Positions 1 to 14,230 of a DNA stretch of 64,000 nt are shown here, piece by piece. Numbering within the stretch: position 1 is the first letter of the stretch; every line of letters begins with the position of its first letter. A program made the position numbers and the translations under genes. The stretch lies in NCBI GenBank assembly GCA_964006375.1, contig OZ023265.1, positions 117,131,858-117,195,857 on the forward strand. Reading direction: 5' to 3'. Under the pieces are notes generated by a model, which was not told where the DNA came from, searched no databases, and was given only the letters and a program-made list of their open reading frames with translations. The stretch comes from Tillus elongatus (taxonomy: Eukaryota; Arthropoda; Insecta; Coleoptera; Cleridae).

Positions 1-685
1 TAACAGCTGATAATCTGCCGCATGTATATTCGGTCACAATACGGAACTAGTGGGGTCTGAAAGTTTGTATTTTACATGTCAGGAAACAACTAACAACTTA
101 GATGGGTTTAATTTTTATAATATAGGAACTGTGTGAAGAAGTTTAATTTTTGGGGAAATCGTTTTTTGCCCTAATATTATTAGGCACCTTTAATCACACA
201 CCACACCATAAGAATGTGCTGTGCCTTTAATGAATGCCTTTATTCCAGGAAGTCTGCTAGCAATCGATAAAAGAATGTGACATAAAAGAATTTTAGTAGA
301 GTTTTCAAAAAAATATTAACAACCCCTTTTCTTAGTTTTTTCCAGTTAAAAAAGAATTGCGTTTAAAATATCTTACTTCTTTCACAATATTATTAGTTTT
401 TGCACCCTCATAGCGTATTTCTTCTCATCGGAGATATGCAATCTGTTCGTTTTCAATTTAAAAAAAAACGTGGTCTGCAATTTTATTATTTTTCTATCAG
501 TGTTTATTGTTGAGCAAGAAGATAGCTGTAATTTGCTAGATTTTGAGTCCAGTTTTTATTCTCATTATATAAAAATGAAAAGCCTGCGTTCTTTGTTTCT
601 TGTTCCCAAAATATTGCTGTGAGTTACTGTTGTAGTGTAGATTGTTTAATGAGTCGTATATGCCTTTGGTCTTTCAGCGCTGTGA
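1..685. other. AT-rich sequence with no recognisable feature
   Basis: This stretch is AT-rich and has stops in all frames at short intervals. I see no gene, RNA or recognisable mobile element in it. Confidence 0.5.
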
Positions 686-689
686 CCCC

Positions 690-1010
690 AATTAGGTCTT
701 TTGTATCTATTTTTTTCTTTCTAATAGTTTCAGAATTTTTATATAGTCTACCATCTTTTTGGGGGCTACTTTATCTATTTCCTAGGGTGTTAAGGTCACC
801 CCTCCAGGATATTTAAATATTTTGCAGCACTGAGCCATACAGTCGCATAGGAAATGTTATGTTGTTTATGCTGCTTCAGTGCACCATCTGTAGTTTTCAC
901 TGTCCTCCTTACCTATCTTCATAAGGTCAACCCCTCCTTACGGGAGGGTGCCCTGTGAAAAGTCCTGTAATTATTCTCAAGTCGTTCCTGTTCAATTCAA
1001 GAAACAGTTC
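690..1010 (-). pseudogene. LINE C-terminal zinc-knuckle remnant
   Basis: Read on the minus strand, the stretch gives a TGHPPVRR block followed by a Cys-rich segment (RWCTEA, then HFLCDC). This is the layout of the C-terminal end of RNase H-type non-LTR retrotransposons: a TGH...L..H block, then C-x2-C and H-x4-C. Stops interrupt the frame. It is a relic and does not belong to the same family as the LINE copies at 3.7 and 59 kb, judging by the different residues. The assignment rests on motif order only. Confidence 0.55.
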
Positions 1011-1019
1011 AAACTTTTC

Positions 1020-2795
1020 TGTTGATATGATGATGAATCGTTTGCCTGCCTCAAGCCTGGCGTTTTCCTCCAATATGACAGCATTTGGTGCATCTCCCAA
1101 GTATCAAGTTTATTTCTTACATGACTTGTTGTGAGTCCACAATAGCGCTCTGAGCCATAGATTGGTATTGTTGCTGCCTTTTCGTAAGGCTATGTGCTTC
1201 CTATTTTCGTTGAATGCCTTGATGTCCTGGTAGCCCTCAAAGTTACTTTGTTATTCGTAGCCAGTTGCTTCAAGGTTTTTTTGCAGTCCCAGGTCATTTT
1301 AGACTCGGTTTTGAGATTTCAGAGTCTTTAAGTACTGAAAGGATGTAGATTTTTCTGTTTTTGAGCCTTCTTTGCATGCACTCCTGTACACAGAGATTCA
1401 TAGCAAACAATTGAACAATTGAAAGCTGGTAGAAGTTTTTCCTAGAGACTTAGCGAGTCTGAAGTTAGTTTCTATAATTCCGAGTCCTGCTCCCTCTATT
1501 TGTTTAGACTCTTCTGTGTAACATACAGATGAGTCGTTTGTCAGCTTTCTACTCTCTCTACATGCCTGGCGGTTACTTAACAACGCCAAATGGAACTATG
1601 AAGTATAGTTTAGCTAGAATTTGATCTGTTGGGTTGACAAGTGACTCCAATGGAATTGTTTTCAGAATCTTTAAGTGACCAACCAAGTCTCATGTTTTAA
1701 AATTCGTTTGCATGAAATAACCTCGAGTCACGTAGTGGTGATTTCCAGTAAATGAAGATTCCACATTACCTCTTTACCAGCTGTAGTGCATGATACTGTT
1801 GTAATTAGTCAGCATAAAATATTTTATTTCTTTTATCATAAAGAAGATTATGTTTTTCTAACAGGTCTTTCTATTTCATAATGTAGCTTTCCCAGTTTAC
1901 AATTTGGGCGATATTTTTAAGAAGTTTCTTTCTTGGTCTATGCCTTCCCTTTTCCAAGTATGTATCCTTCGAATAATGTTAGAAAATTATAGGCACCAGA
2001 ATACGTCAAACAAATTTTGCGTTACTCTTTCCAAACTTTGTTAGCAAGCAACTTTCTTATTTCAAATTTTCTTGCAAACCGTTTTTCGCCTTTCTATCGG
2101 CGTCCATTGTATTTGTCATTTTTCAGATGCCCACATTTAAAAAGCTTATATTCTTTTCATAACGTGTTTAGTGTTTATAGGCCTGATTTCTGCCTTTTGC
2201 ATCATAACACACATTCATACGTATAACTTTATAAACATCCTCCTTAGGTCCAAGTTAAAATCGCTATTAGTAGAAAGAGTATGTTGCCTATTAAATGGAT
2301 GTTTTGCCACCGTAATCCCCCCTCCTCAGTTTTTTGCTAGATTTAGCATCATTCGCAATCGTACTCCCAAGTCAACATTTCTCCTCGTTTGAGTTGTTGG
2401 CTGTTTAAATCTATAGCTATTTTCGTAGTCCTATTCTTATTTATCCGAATTACTTTGGTTTTTGTCATACTGATTTTCAGTGTGGTTCTTCTCCAAGACA
2501 CTGAGCATCGTTTAAAATTTTTGTTGGATGTCTCGTATAAGCGCGATATCATCTGCTCTCGTGTTTAAAACAATTGAATTACGACAGTTGGATTTTTTAA
2601 ATTCAGGCACTATTTGAGAGCGCCCTGTGCATGTCATGTCGATTTTTTCATCAAATAATACAAACGAAAACATCTCTGAATGCGTCATTTGCATTAGACT
2701 CCAATTTTTGTCGGTAAAGGCACCGTATGACAATTTTTGATATGTGCCAAAAATGTGAAAAGTTGCAAAACAATTGAAATAACTCGAAAACAAAC
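1020..2795 (-). pseudogene. Degraded LINE reverse transcriptase
   Basis: Three blocks in the expected minus-strand order suggest a non-LTR reverse transcriptase. Near 2545 is RADDIALI, a decayed form of the catalytic YADD box. Near 2430 is MTKTKVI, as in the usual 'N..KTKVM' block. Near 1150 is IPIYGSE followed by WEM, as in the 'P.LLYGSETW' region. The gap between the second and third blocks is about 1.3 kb, where about 0.4 kb is usual, so there is probably an insertion around 1250-2300. Several frameshifts and stops are present, so it cannot encode an active enzyme. Subfamily uncertain. Confidence 0.5.
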
Positions 2796-3369
2796 ATGCC
2801 TAACAAATCGATGGAAAATGCAAAAATGCAATAATATAAGGGCTATTCGATTTAAAAAAGAAAATTTGTTTCACCAACGACTTATGGACCACCTGTGATT
2901 GTCGAAATAATTTTTATAAGATGCAATTCAAATAACAAATAGTCAAATTTGAGGCATTTTATGAAAATTCGCTACCATAACGCACTGGCTGCGTGCTGAA
3001 TTTATTTTCCTGCAAACATGCATTATATTTCGATGGAATATAATATAAGGCATGTTGGATAAAAAAAAGGAAATTTGTATCACCAACCACTTATGTGAAT
3101 AGTAGAAATAATTTTTTAAGATGTAGCTGAAGACACCCTATAATTAACGAGAACAATTATTGTTTATCGTATCTTGTACAGTAACAGTAATATTGAGCTT
3201 TACTGTAGAAATGCGTCAGCCTGTATATATCTAACCAAATAAAAACTAACCCCGGATATGGGTCCTAGGGGAACTAGTTCGCGCTCATTTGAAAAAATGT
3301 TTTTAAAATTCAAAACTCCCGGTGTCCCCAACAGCGAATTTCTTCTACGAAAATTTGCTAAAAATTATA
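2791..3369 (-). repeat. Family A hairpin-ended repeat, partial copy
   Basis: Family A is defined here from about 20 copies. Strand is given so that the hairpin ACGCA-CTTGC-TGCGT lies at the 3' end. This copy carries an internal hairpin block (2966-2996, with GCACTGGCTGCGT), the 'caccaacgacttatgg' and 'acaccctataatta' blocks, the CCCCGGATATGGGT block, and a 5' end near 3365. It has no (AT)n tract at the usual place. Confidence 0.75.
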
Positions 3370-3596
3370 GAGAATGAAACCATTACCTCTATAATAACAC
3401 TACTACTAAAGCATCAGAAAAAACTTGTGTCTAGAGATACTAATTCTACTTTGGCTTTCGGGCTTCCGCATGCGCAGAGTACAGGTGCGTTCGTAACACA
3501 CTGTCACACTGAAACTCAAACAGGTGTCTACAGTAAATAAGTATTTGTCGGTTCGTTCGAGCATCCTCTTGTTCATTATTATTGCTAATGTGACCA

Positions 3597-3599
<3 letters not shown>

Positions 3600-3680
<81 letters not shown>
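3600..3680. repeat. (AT)n microsatellite
   Basis: About 40 uninterrupted AT dinucleotides. The flanks do not clearly belong to family A. The 3370-3599 flank shows nothing else recognisable. Confidence 0.95.
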
Positions 3681-3683
<3 letters not shown>

Positions 3684-3717
3684 TTCTTTTGTGGCGTCAA
3701 TTTAATGGCACGATTTA

Positions 3718-4630
3718 CTTAGTAGTAGTAGCAGTGGTGGGGAGGCTGACGCCAGGCAAGTAGGCCACAATGGGCCCTTTTTGCCAACCCCGTCAACCCA
3801 GCAACCATGCTCTACACTTCCTCGGTTCCGTCGCTAAACCGCATCGACCTCTTAATGAAGGTCATGACGGTCTTTCATTGGGCGGTACTTCTCTGGTTCC
3901 TCTGCAGAGTCCTCGAACCGAACAATTCTCGAAGACTCCCAAAAGCCTCGCATTCACACAGGTACTGGTAAGACGTTTTTTTTTCATTCTCGCGGCATTC
4001 CTGGCAAATGGGATCCCTCTCGACATCTATCAATGTGAGGTGTCTTCTAAGGGCGCAGTGACCTATCAGCTCACCAAGGATGCGGCGAAACGCAGGTCGA
4101 CTCCTACCGAGTAGCCATACGGTCTTATCTCTGACCGGCCCCTCCACGAAGTCCCTCGCCTACCTACAGTCACCGGCCGACCCCCAGTGCCTCTTCATGG
4201 CCTCCTCAGTCCACCTGTCTAAGGCGACAGAGACGCGTCTTCCTACTTATGCCTATTGCAGGCTCCGGGCCAAGTCTTGCGATATCATTCGCCACCTCCC
4301 TGCTACGCCACAGTGTCCCGGAACCCACACCAGTTGCACCTCATTTGTCCTGGCTAGTCCTTTAAGGGCGTCAGCGCACTCCTGAACCAGTGTTGACATA
4401 ATTCTGGTCGCGCAGACTGCCCGGAGGATCGCCTGGCTATCCTAGCAATACACATTTCTCGGGGCTCATCCTCACATCCTGTCGATTGGCTACAGACAGA
4501 ATGGCGTGCACCACCGTTTCGAATGCCGTGGTATATACGCTTAGAGCATAACTCTCGCGCACTCCCAGTCTGTCGATGTATATTCCCAATTTTCTTGGTA
4601 TGTCTATAACTCTTTTTCTGCTCACCCTAT
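3718..4630 (-). pseudogene. LINE fragment, RNase H and C-terminal zinc knuckle
   Basis: This is a 3' fragment of the same LINE family found at 59-62.5 kb; the two share long near-identical stretches. On the minus strand, 4437-4625 reads YTTAFETVVHAIL, part of the RNase H fold. 3875-4147 reads GRSRPAFRRILGELIGHC and then CQECRENEKKTSYQYLCEC, the terminal zinc knuckle. The 3' end finishes in a short (TAC)n tail near 3718-3735. The 5' side is cut at about 4630, where a family A fragment begins. Frameshifts make it non-functional. Confidence 0.8.
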
Positions 4631-4631
4631 A

Positions 4632-4895
4632 GGTCTAGATGTTGGTACATGGGATACCTTTTACGACAGTAACCCGCGTACCAAATTTGGATGTCATTGC
4701 TTTGTTATTTCTGGATATATATATTTTTTTCGAAATAGAACACAAAATTTTCCCGGAAAACCTGGACTGATTTTCCTGGCTAACGAACATATCCAAGCCA
4801 CTTGTAAAATGAAGGTATGTGCCAAATTTGATATAGATTGGCCAATTATTTATTAAGTTATCGGTGTGATGCATATATTCTATAGTAAATACAAT
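4632..4895 (-). repeat. Family A fragment (inner domain)
   Basis: It contains the family A blocks 'ccaaatttgg', 'ggatatata..ttttttcgaaa', 'cctggctaacgaac' and 'gttatcggtgtga', in the order seen in full copies. It stops where the (AT)n tract would normally start. No end is preserved. 4896-5190 holds only A-rich simple sequence. Confidence 0.75.
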
Positions 4896-5185
4896 AATAA
4901 CAATAGCATTACAACAATAATAACAAAAATAACAGCACACAAACCATATACAATACAATGCAATATACACAATATATGTTCAGAATAGTATGACACATAA
5001 GTCCAATGACTTGTGCCTATCACATCATTTAGTCGTATTGCATCATTACATTTTCACTAGCTGGTGTATCATATAAAATCCTTGAGAGCATATGCAAGTC
5101 GAGGTCGTTATGCCTGACGAGGCAACCCACTGAGAAAACCACTCATAAATAAACTAAATGCGTTTACACATATATCCCATTTTTA

Positions 5186-5190
<5 letters not shown>

Positions 5191-5242
<52 letters not shown>
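5191..5242. repeat. (AT)n microsatellite
   Basis: About 26 AT dinucleotides. 5243-5490, between this tract and the next, shows no recognisable feature. Confidence 0.9.
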
Positions 5243-5244
<2 letters not shown>

Positions 5245-5493
5245 CCGATAATGTCAGAAATGTAATATCAAATTTTTGTCCTAGAAGAATTAACATTTTT
5301 GGAGAGATATGGTTGTAGAAAACTAATTATTTTTATATCAAAGCAAATTTAAATATAAAATGTTACAGTGGATATATTGGTGAAATTTGGGATTCTAGGG
5401 GAGAGAAGTTCCGAGGAAATTTTGAAAGTGACAGAATAAAACCGTTTGACAGTTTGCTTTTTTGGGAAGAAGTTTAAAATTATCTATAAATAA

Positions 5494-5925
<432 letters not shown>

Positions 5926-6098
5926 TGCAAGAAAAAAAAAACGAACAACACATGCTTTGTTTGCATCTAAAAACACGATTCTTCTAAAACATGGGTTGAG
6001 CTTGAAAGAAAATTCGCTACAATTTTTGTGTTTATTCTTTTTGTCTCTTGGACGAAAAAATAAAGAGAATGATATCTTACGTGTATCTTCCTGTACTT
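5926..6098. other. Unassigned spacer
   Basis: A short A-rich spacer ending in CTGTACTT at 6091-6098, which is the left copy of the target duplication of the following hAT element. Confidence 0.6.
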
Positions 6099-7092
6099 CA
6101 GTGGCGGCTCGTGACTTTGGGAGTGGGTGAGTCAGAATCCGCGCGGCCCCAAAGGGGGGGTCCAGGGAAACGAAGACCCCCCCTGCGCCGCAGCCTGTGT
6201 TCTCCTGGCACTTCAGTATTTAGATGAGAAATCCATTTGTACAAAAATATCAACTTTCACAAGGAATAATGTCCAGGAATATTCGATGAGAGGACACTGT
6301 ACACGTACTGTACACGCATTCATACGGTAATAAAATACGGCGCGTATTACCTATGAAAATCTGTTTATAGATGGAAGAGCTACAAGCATATTTTTTTCAA
6401 ATTCAAGGTCCTTCTCTTTTTTTACAACTTGAAGTTTTATATCTAATATTTTATTATTTTGAAATTATTCTTTTAGACGTGGTAATATACAAATCAATTC
6501 CACTCACTAGAAAGAAACATGAAAAATCTAGCTTTTCAAATTTTGTAAATGTTATAGATTCCAGCTTATTTAACGGTAACTTAGTAATAATAAAAATACG
6601 CCTCTGACGATCCGACTCAATCCAAATATATTACAGAAACTAGCTTTGAAGCAGGCTCAGAACTCTGCACCACTTTTGTTACACTGTGACACTCATAAAC
6701 ACCAACCTACCAGTGCGCGTGCTGTTGCCATGGCAACCGTCTCATGCAAGCGTCCCGAAACAGAGGCAGCATTTGTATACGAAGAAATCTGGCTCAGTCA
6801 ATCTGCAGTTGCTTGACGCTCTACGGTAGTCTGCAATACGTAAGCTCTGCGCGTTGATACATTCAATTCGGTAATCAGGGCTTTCAAACTATATAGTATC
6901 ATAAATTACTATAAAAATACATTATCAACTGCGGCGCGACGTAACAAGACATTTTTATATGGTTGTACCAAATGAATTCAAGAGAATGAAAAAAATTAAA
7001 ATTGTGTTGGATTTTGAATAAAAAAGTTTAGCTTTACCGAAAAATATAGGTGAAGCGGTGCTTCAACTGCGTCATCTGACGAGCCGCCACTG
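6099..7092. mobile_element. Non-autonomous hAT element with 8-bp target duplication
   Basis: The element starts with CAGTGGCGGCTCGT (6099-6112) and ends with its exact inverse (7079-7092), giving 14-bp perfect terminal inverted repeats. It is flanked by the direct repeat CTGTACTT (6091-6098 and 7093-7100). Eight-base target duplications and CAGTG-type ends are typical of the hAT superfamily. At 994 bp and with no recognisable transposase, it should be non-autonomous. The perfect ends and duplication point to a fairly recent insertion. Confidence 0.88.
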
Positions 7093-7100
7093 CTGTACTT

Positions 7101-8362
7101 ATTATTTCATTTTCAAAATTAGAAGATGTTTGCTTGCGATTTTTGCACCTAATATTCGGGAAAATTGTAGGCCACCCAATATTGAAGCTTGTATGTTACA
7201 TTTAGAGCTTTTAGAATATTATTACTTTCAACTACGTAAAATCTGTTAGATGTAAAATCTTGTTGGTACTTCTTTTTGCATGATCCCATACTTGCAACTT
7301 GTTATACAGCGCTGTATTGCATATGGCATAAACATATTCTCTGCACTATGTCATCCACATAAACTAATGTGCCCTAAAAATAAACCAGAAACCTAAAAAA
7401 TAAGAATAAAGAATAAGATATTTTTGGGGTTAAAGGTTGTTTGACAAATCACTAAATCCCCTTTAGGAAATAAACATTATTATACATCTGTATTATGTAT
7501 ATAATATTATGTAGTGTTTTCAACAAAATATTGCTAGTTAACAGTAAGTGATAATTAATTGAAAAGTCATTGAAGTGATAAACAATTTTTTCGGCCTACT
7601 AACAGTCTAAAGGTTTTAAACTGGGAGCCATTATACATACTTTTAAACTCCTTAGTTATTTTGAATAATTTATTTCTATTAATGCTGAGTATATAAAACA
7701 TAAAGTTCACATTATAAAACAACTTCTACAATACAGGCAGAGGTTAGTACATTATTTATTAGTTGGACGAGGCTTTATTTTAAAAGATGCACCATTAACC
7801 AACAATTTACAATTGCTAGTTGTGTTTTTAAATGCATTCCAGACCCTCTAATCTGTTTCTGCATACACTGATCTAATTACTTTTTTTTGTTTCTAATTAA
7901 ATCTGACAAAGCTTCGTCCACTTTTCTGAGGTATAATGGTTTTATTAAAGTAGTTTCCCTAAAACAAAGCTTTACCATTAATGACTCTTATTATTACATT
8001 ATTGTGTAAGTTAATTGTAATGGAAAAACTATTTAGTAAAATGATAATCATAAGCTTAAAAGATATGTTTCGGTGACATCTACCTTCTTAATTATAGGAA
8101 ATTGGGAAATATGGTAAATTTCTGAAGTCATTTTTCTTTTTCTTGTAGGTAATACTTATGGCTTTCAATAATAAGTAAGGCGTTTTAAATGGATAGTAAA
8201 GTTTAAGAGAAAACTTGGTTCAATCTATATAGGCTTAAGAAAATCCACCTGTGACATTTACAACGAAATAACTTAATATTATTTAATATAAAGTTTATAA
8301 TCCTTATAAGCCAGTTAATCTTTTTTATTGGCAACGAAATAGATATTAGTAATTAAATAACA
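7101..8362. other. Upstream region of HACL1
   Basis: This AT-rich stretch shows no coding signal and no recognisable repeat. It should include the promoter and 5' untranslated region of the HACL1 reading frame, but I see no clear TATA or initiator site. A splice-acceptor-like string (a pyrimidine run then TTGTAG) ends at about 8148. If used, it would place an intron in the 5' untranslated region. Confidence 0.4.
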
Positions 8363-10057
8363 ATGGATGGTAATACAGTGCTTGCCAGATGCTTGAAGGA
8401 GCAGGGAATTGAGTATGTTTTTGGAATATGTGGTTTCCCAGTGATTGAGTTGAGTATGGCCCTCCAGCAAGCTGATATCAATTATGTAGGAATGAGAAAT
8501 GAGCAAGCTGCATGTTATGCTGCACAAGCCATGGGTTACTTGACTGGAAATCCTGCTGGGGTCTTAGTTGTCTCAGGACCAGGACTCTTACATGCTTTTG
8601 GTGGAATGGCAAATGCTCAGGTAAACTGTTGGCCTATGATTGTTATTGGGGGATCAGCACCAGAAGATCATGAAGGAATAGGTGGTTTTCAAGAATGCAA
8701 TCAAGTTGAATTGGCTAGACCATACTGTAAGTATTCAGCGAGACCTGCCAGTATATCTTTGATACCTCTGCATGTAGAAAAAGCTGTTCGTCTTTCAAAA
8801 TGTGGAAGGCCTGGTGTCTCATATCTAGATTTTCCAGCAAACATTTTAACTGCAAAAACTGAAAATGAAACAATTCATAAATACTACATGTCTGAAGTTC
8901 CTATGATACATCCTGACCCTAAGAAAGTGAGCGAGGCTGTAACATTGCTTTTACAGTCTAGGAGACCTCTAGTAATTGTTGGTAAAGGGGCAGCTTATGC
9001 ACATGCTGAAAACTTAGTCACAGAACTTGTTGAATCTATACAGTTACCAGTCTTAGCAAGTCCCATGGGAAAAGGCGTAGTATCTGATAAATCAGATAAG
9101 TCCATTTCATCAGCACGCTCAACAGCATTACAAAAAGCGGATGTCATTCTTTTAATTGGAGCTAGACTTAACTGGATACTTCATTTTGGCAGACCACCAA
9201 GGTACGACAAAAATGTTAAAATAATTCAGATTGATGTTTGTGCAGAAGAATTGAACAATAGCATCAAATCTGCTGTTGCAATTCAGAGCGATATCAAACC
9301 TGCGGTTCAGCAAATTCTGGCTTTATTGAAGTCGAAGAATTTCACCGTAGATTTGCGTAGTGAATGGTGGCAAATGTTGAAGAAAAAAGGTGAAGAAAAT
9401 AAGAAATTTATTCAGAGTATGGCATCAGATATTTCTGTACCATTGAATTTTTATGCAGCTTTCCAAAATCTTCAGGAGTCTTTGCCCCGTAACTGTATTA
9501 TCGTAAGTGAAGGGGCAAATACTATGGATATAGGAAGAACGATGCTACTGAATGAATTGCCTAGACACAGATTAGACGCTGGGACTTTTGGAACAATGGG
9601 AGTTGGTCTTGGGTTTGCTATAGCTGCTGCTTTTTATTGTAGACAATATGAACCACAAAAAAGGGTTGTCTGTGTGGAAGGTGACTCTGCTTTTGGATTT
9701 TCTGGTATGGAAATTGAGACCATGGTGCGTTATAAATTACCAATAATAATAGTAATAATGAATAATTCTGGTATATATAATGGATTTGATAAGGATGTTT
9801 TTACTGAATTACAAAATGATAAAGAATCGCCAAAAGCATTGCCACCAACAGCACTAAGCCCAAATGTCAATTATGAAAAGTTAATGAATGCTTTTGGTAA
9901 AAGTGGATATTTGTGTCATAATGTTGAGGAAATACGTAACACAATGAGAGACTGTCTTGGTAGAAATGATGGTCCAAACATTATTAATATTATAATAAAT
10001 CCAACAGCAGATAGGAAACCTCAGACTTTTAATTGGCTGACAGAATCAAAATTATAA
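8363..10057 (+). CDS. HACL1: 2-hydroxyacyl-CoA lyase (HACL1-like), intronless
   Basis: The 564-residue product is a full-length thiamine-diphosphate enzyme. HACL1 cleaves 2-hydroxy(-3-methyl)acyl-CoA to formyl-CoA and an aldehyde one carbon shorter, in peroxisomal alpha-oxidation. An N-terminal pyrimidine-binding domain (about 1-170) carries the conserved glutamate in [10 protein letters not shown] (E47). A middle domain follows (about 190-330, with [12 protein letters not shown] near 202). The C-terminal pyrophosphate-binding domain has GDS at 440-442, GFSGMEIE, and NN at 467-468, the Mg/ThDP motif in the HACL1 form. The last three residues are SKL, a canonical peroxisomal targeting signal. 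The first ATG gives the normal HACL1 N terminus. There are no frameshifts, stops or introns, whereas the vertebrate gene has many exons, so this is either a naturally intron-poor insect gene or an intact retrocopy. A family A repeat begins about 130 bp downstream. Confidence 0.95.
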   Translation: MDGNTVLARCLKEQGIEYVFGICGFPVIELSMALQQADINYVGMRNEQAACYAAQAMGYLTGNPAGVLVVSGPGLLHAFGGMANAQVNCWPMIVIGGSAPEDHEGIGGFQECNQVELARPYCKYSARPASISLIPLHVEKAVRLSKCGRPGVSYLDFPANILTAKTENETIHKYYMSEVPMIHPDPKKVSEAVTLLLQSRRPLVIVGKGAAYAHAENLVTELVESIQLPVLASPMGKGVVSDKSDKSISSARSTALQKADVILLIGARLNWILHFGRPPRYDKNVKIIQIDVCAEELNNSIKSAVAIQSDIKPAVQQILALLKSKNFTVDLRSEWWQMLKKKGEENKKFIQSMASDISVPLNFYAAFQNLQESLPRNCIIVSEGANTMDIGRTMLLNELPRHRLDAGTFGTMGVGLGFAIAAAFYCRQYEPQKRVVCVEGDSAFGFSGMEIETMVRYKLPIIIVIMNNSGIYNGFDKDVFTELQNDKESPKALPPTALSPNVNYEKLMNAFGKSGYLCHNVEEIRNTMRDCLGRNDGPNIINIIINPTADRKPQTFNWLTESKL

Positions 10058-10125
10058 AGTGGATTTTTTGGAAGAAGGGTTAATTTTAAAGTATGATAAA
10101 TTTATAAAACAATTTAATATTCAAT

Positions 10126-10175
10126 TGCATATGTCTATCTATGGGTTGGTTGCATATGTCTATCTATGGGTTGGT
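10126..10175. repeat. 25-bp tandem duplication after HACL1
   Basis: The 25-bp unit at 10126-10150, beginning TGCATATGTCTATC, is repeated exactly at 10151-10175, just before the family A insertion. Confidence 0.9.
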
Positions 10176-10190
10176 CTAAAAGTTAGTAGT

Positions 10191-11569
<1,379 letters not shown>

Positions 11570-13240
11570 GTTTTATTTTAATATAAGATACATCATTATT
11601 ATTAAGAGCAAGAAGAGTCTCACACTATATACATTTTTGTGTCCACTATAAGGGATGTTTTTGCTTCATCGATTTTGTAAGTAAAATTTATTTTACCTCT
11701 AGGTTTTTTCAATTCATTATTTTTTTTTTTTTCAATATGTTTGATTTTTTTAGGACATTAGCTAGTCATGATCCAGATATAAAAAGTATAGATGAATTCA
11801 GTTAAAAAAGTTGCTGTGATTCAGCAGGTTATTTTTAAAATTATCTTTATTTCTTATCATCTAATCTCTGGAACTCTAAAAGGCAACTTACCTAAATAAA
11901 TATTAATGCCAAAATTTTAGGAAAAACAACAAAATTGCATTTTTTATGGGTCACAAACCATATAAAAAATGTTGATAAACAAAGTTTTGGGAGAGCCACC
12001 TTACTCAAGAAACCAGTACAAAGAAAAAACAATTATTTAATGTTATTAGTGAAAATAGTTGTCACATTTAAAGGAAATGCTTTTGTCATTTAATTTCTTA
12101 CTGTAAAGTTAAAAATTGTACTAGGGTAAGCTAGCACAAGTTTTAAATTTATTTGCATTTAGTGCACTGTAAAATTGAATTGTGACTAATTAATAAGTAA
12201 ATAAATAAATGTTGTCACAAAAAGATTTAATTAATGACTCATATTTAGTTAGTTATTTATAAATTATATTAATATGGTAAGAAATAATGGTGATTATATT
12301 TTTACTGTTTGAACATTCAGCATTTCCTTATACTTGTTTATGCATTTTTTTTATATAGGTGTCCCTTGAAAGTTGGGCAGACCCTATTATATAGTTTTAA
12401 GATACTTAAACATTCGATGGTTTCAGCCTCTACTTATACATAAAAATGCAACCTCTCCTGAGAGGCAATAATTCAATGTTTTTTCCGAATGATTTGGGAA
12501 TGGTAGGTCACAAAGATTCCAAAATTTACTAAGCTGTTGATGCTATGATTTCAAATAATCTGGTTAAATCAGAAGTCTAGTGATTGCTTTATTTTAATAT
12601 AACAAACTTCCACAAAACTTTAATAGTTATAACATTTTATTACTGCCTTTGATGCTTTAGTAACACAGGATTTTTTGAGCTTGAGAAATGGTGTTTTAGT
12701 AAAATAACATTTTTGATAAATTGCACACAACCTTAACTGAAAGCAATCTCAAAAAGTGTGTAATATGTGAAAATTAATGGACACAATGAGCACATGAACA
12801 AGAACAGGTTGGCTTAGTCCAAATTAGCTTTATAAAAAAATCCACCTTTATCAAGATACCACTTCTCTCAATCGTTTGTTTTGAGAGGGTGGTATTGTAA
12901 TAGCGAGGTTTTTGTGGCTATGTTTTGTTAACCCAGATATTACTGAAACTTTTTTTGTTGCATTTCATTTTTTTCTGGCAGATATTGTTTGGGTAACTAC
13001 ACATATAATAAAAAAAGTCAATATTTGAATGACTGTCTCCATGCATTAAGAAAAAAAGTGGTGTTCTTTTAAAGGGAGGGTAGTGAAATTCATTACTTAA
13101 AAATGATATTGCATTAACAATGTGATTACATACAATAATAAACAAGTCTTAACTAGATAAACTCAAATTACATATTACTGTGTCTGATACAGTTTAACAC
13201 ATAATTTCAGGTGCAACAGAACATCACATTTCTTTTCTTG
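11570..13240. other. No recognisable feature
   Basis: AT-rich sequence with short homopolymer runs and no frame worth calling. It could be intronic or intergenic. Confidence 0.5.
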
Positions 13241-13244
13241 CTGC

Positions 13245-14230
13245 ATGCCTCAATTTGCTGGTTTTCCTGCTAAATACTCCAGTGATTCAATTTATCGAAT
13301 GGGGAGTACTTTTGTATTGAAATTTATTTTTCATGGACCTATTCTACCATTCTTCTGGTTTATTTCTAAAATGTTACCAGCAAGATACGTTCAAAATCCT
13401 AATTCATTCATTTCACCGCCTTCAATATGTTGAAGCTGCCGGGGTTTGTGGATAGCCATGTCTATGCACTGGGCAAATAACGGAAAATATCATTTTTCCC
13501 TCTGATATATACTCTATATAAACTCCGCCCGTGTTATTGTAGGATTTTATTATATTAGGCCATTTGATATTTATGTGCTTTCTGTCATTTTGGGAAACTC
13601 TTCTGACATAGCCCAAAGGCAACACTGACATAAAGTTGGAGACAATGGTTACCACATCGTTATTGTTCCATCGGCACACAAAGATTCCTATTTCATTGTC
13701 ATGTCGGTATTTAAACTCCCCTTTTCTGAATTTTTTCATCGCTGAGGAACTGGATATTGGACATCTCAATGTAAGGTTTTCGAGTATAGTGCCTGTAGCA
13801 TTCAAATCTCCAATTTTCAGTCCATTCAATAAGGGAGTTTAGGTTATCAAAATATAACTCTAACTGAATACCATTCCATTTCGATTTTAGGACATCTCTA
13901 TATTGTAGGATCACACTTGAGCGAAGACCGAATTGTTTATAATTAGTAGGTAGGGATTCCGATACACCCTAATATGGTAAAAAGCAAACTATATCCCATG
14001 TTGATATCGCTATCGCTATGTAGCACATTCACTCCAGGGTACAGCTGAGCTAATGGGATGTCCTCATCTGAATCATTTTTAATTGCCTCTACATTATTTC
14101 TAGTTGACTCCCTGGATAATGATTTAGGGCATGTAAGTTTCTCTTCTCCAGAGCCACAGTTCGTCACATCGTCATTTGCATTATCAGATGGGAACAGGTG
14201 ATTCCATCTGGAGCACTAGGTATTCTATCA
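13245..14230 (-). pseudogene. piggyBac transposase relic with internal deletion
   Basis: On the minus strand, 13943-14167 encodes an acidic N-terminal piece with DSDEDIPLAQL, as in piggyBac N termini. 13711-13914 has LELYFDNLNS, matching the 'L..DN.FTS' block. 13422-13829 has NATGTILENLTLRCPIS, CRWNNNDVVTIVSNF and WPNIIKSYNNTGGV, matching the 'TGT.R.NR', 'W.D.R.V...S' and 'YN..MGGVD' blocks. The region with the first catalytic aspartates is missing between the N-terminal and DN blocks, and frames shift, so the copy is dead. It differs from the piggyBac at the right edge. Confidence 0.85.
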
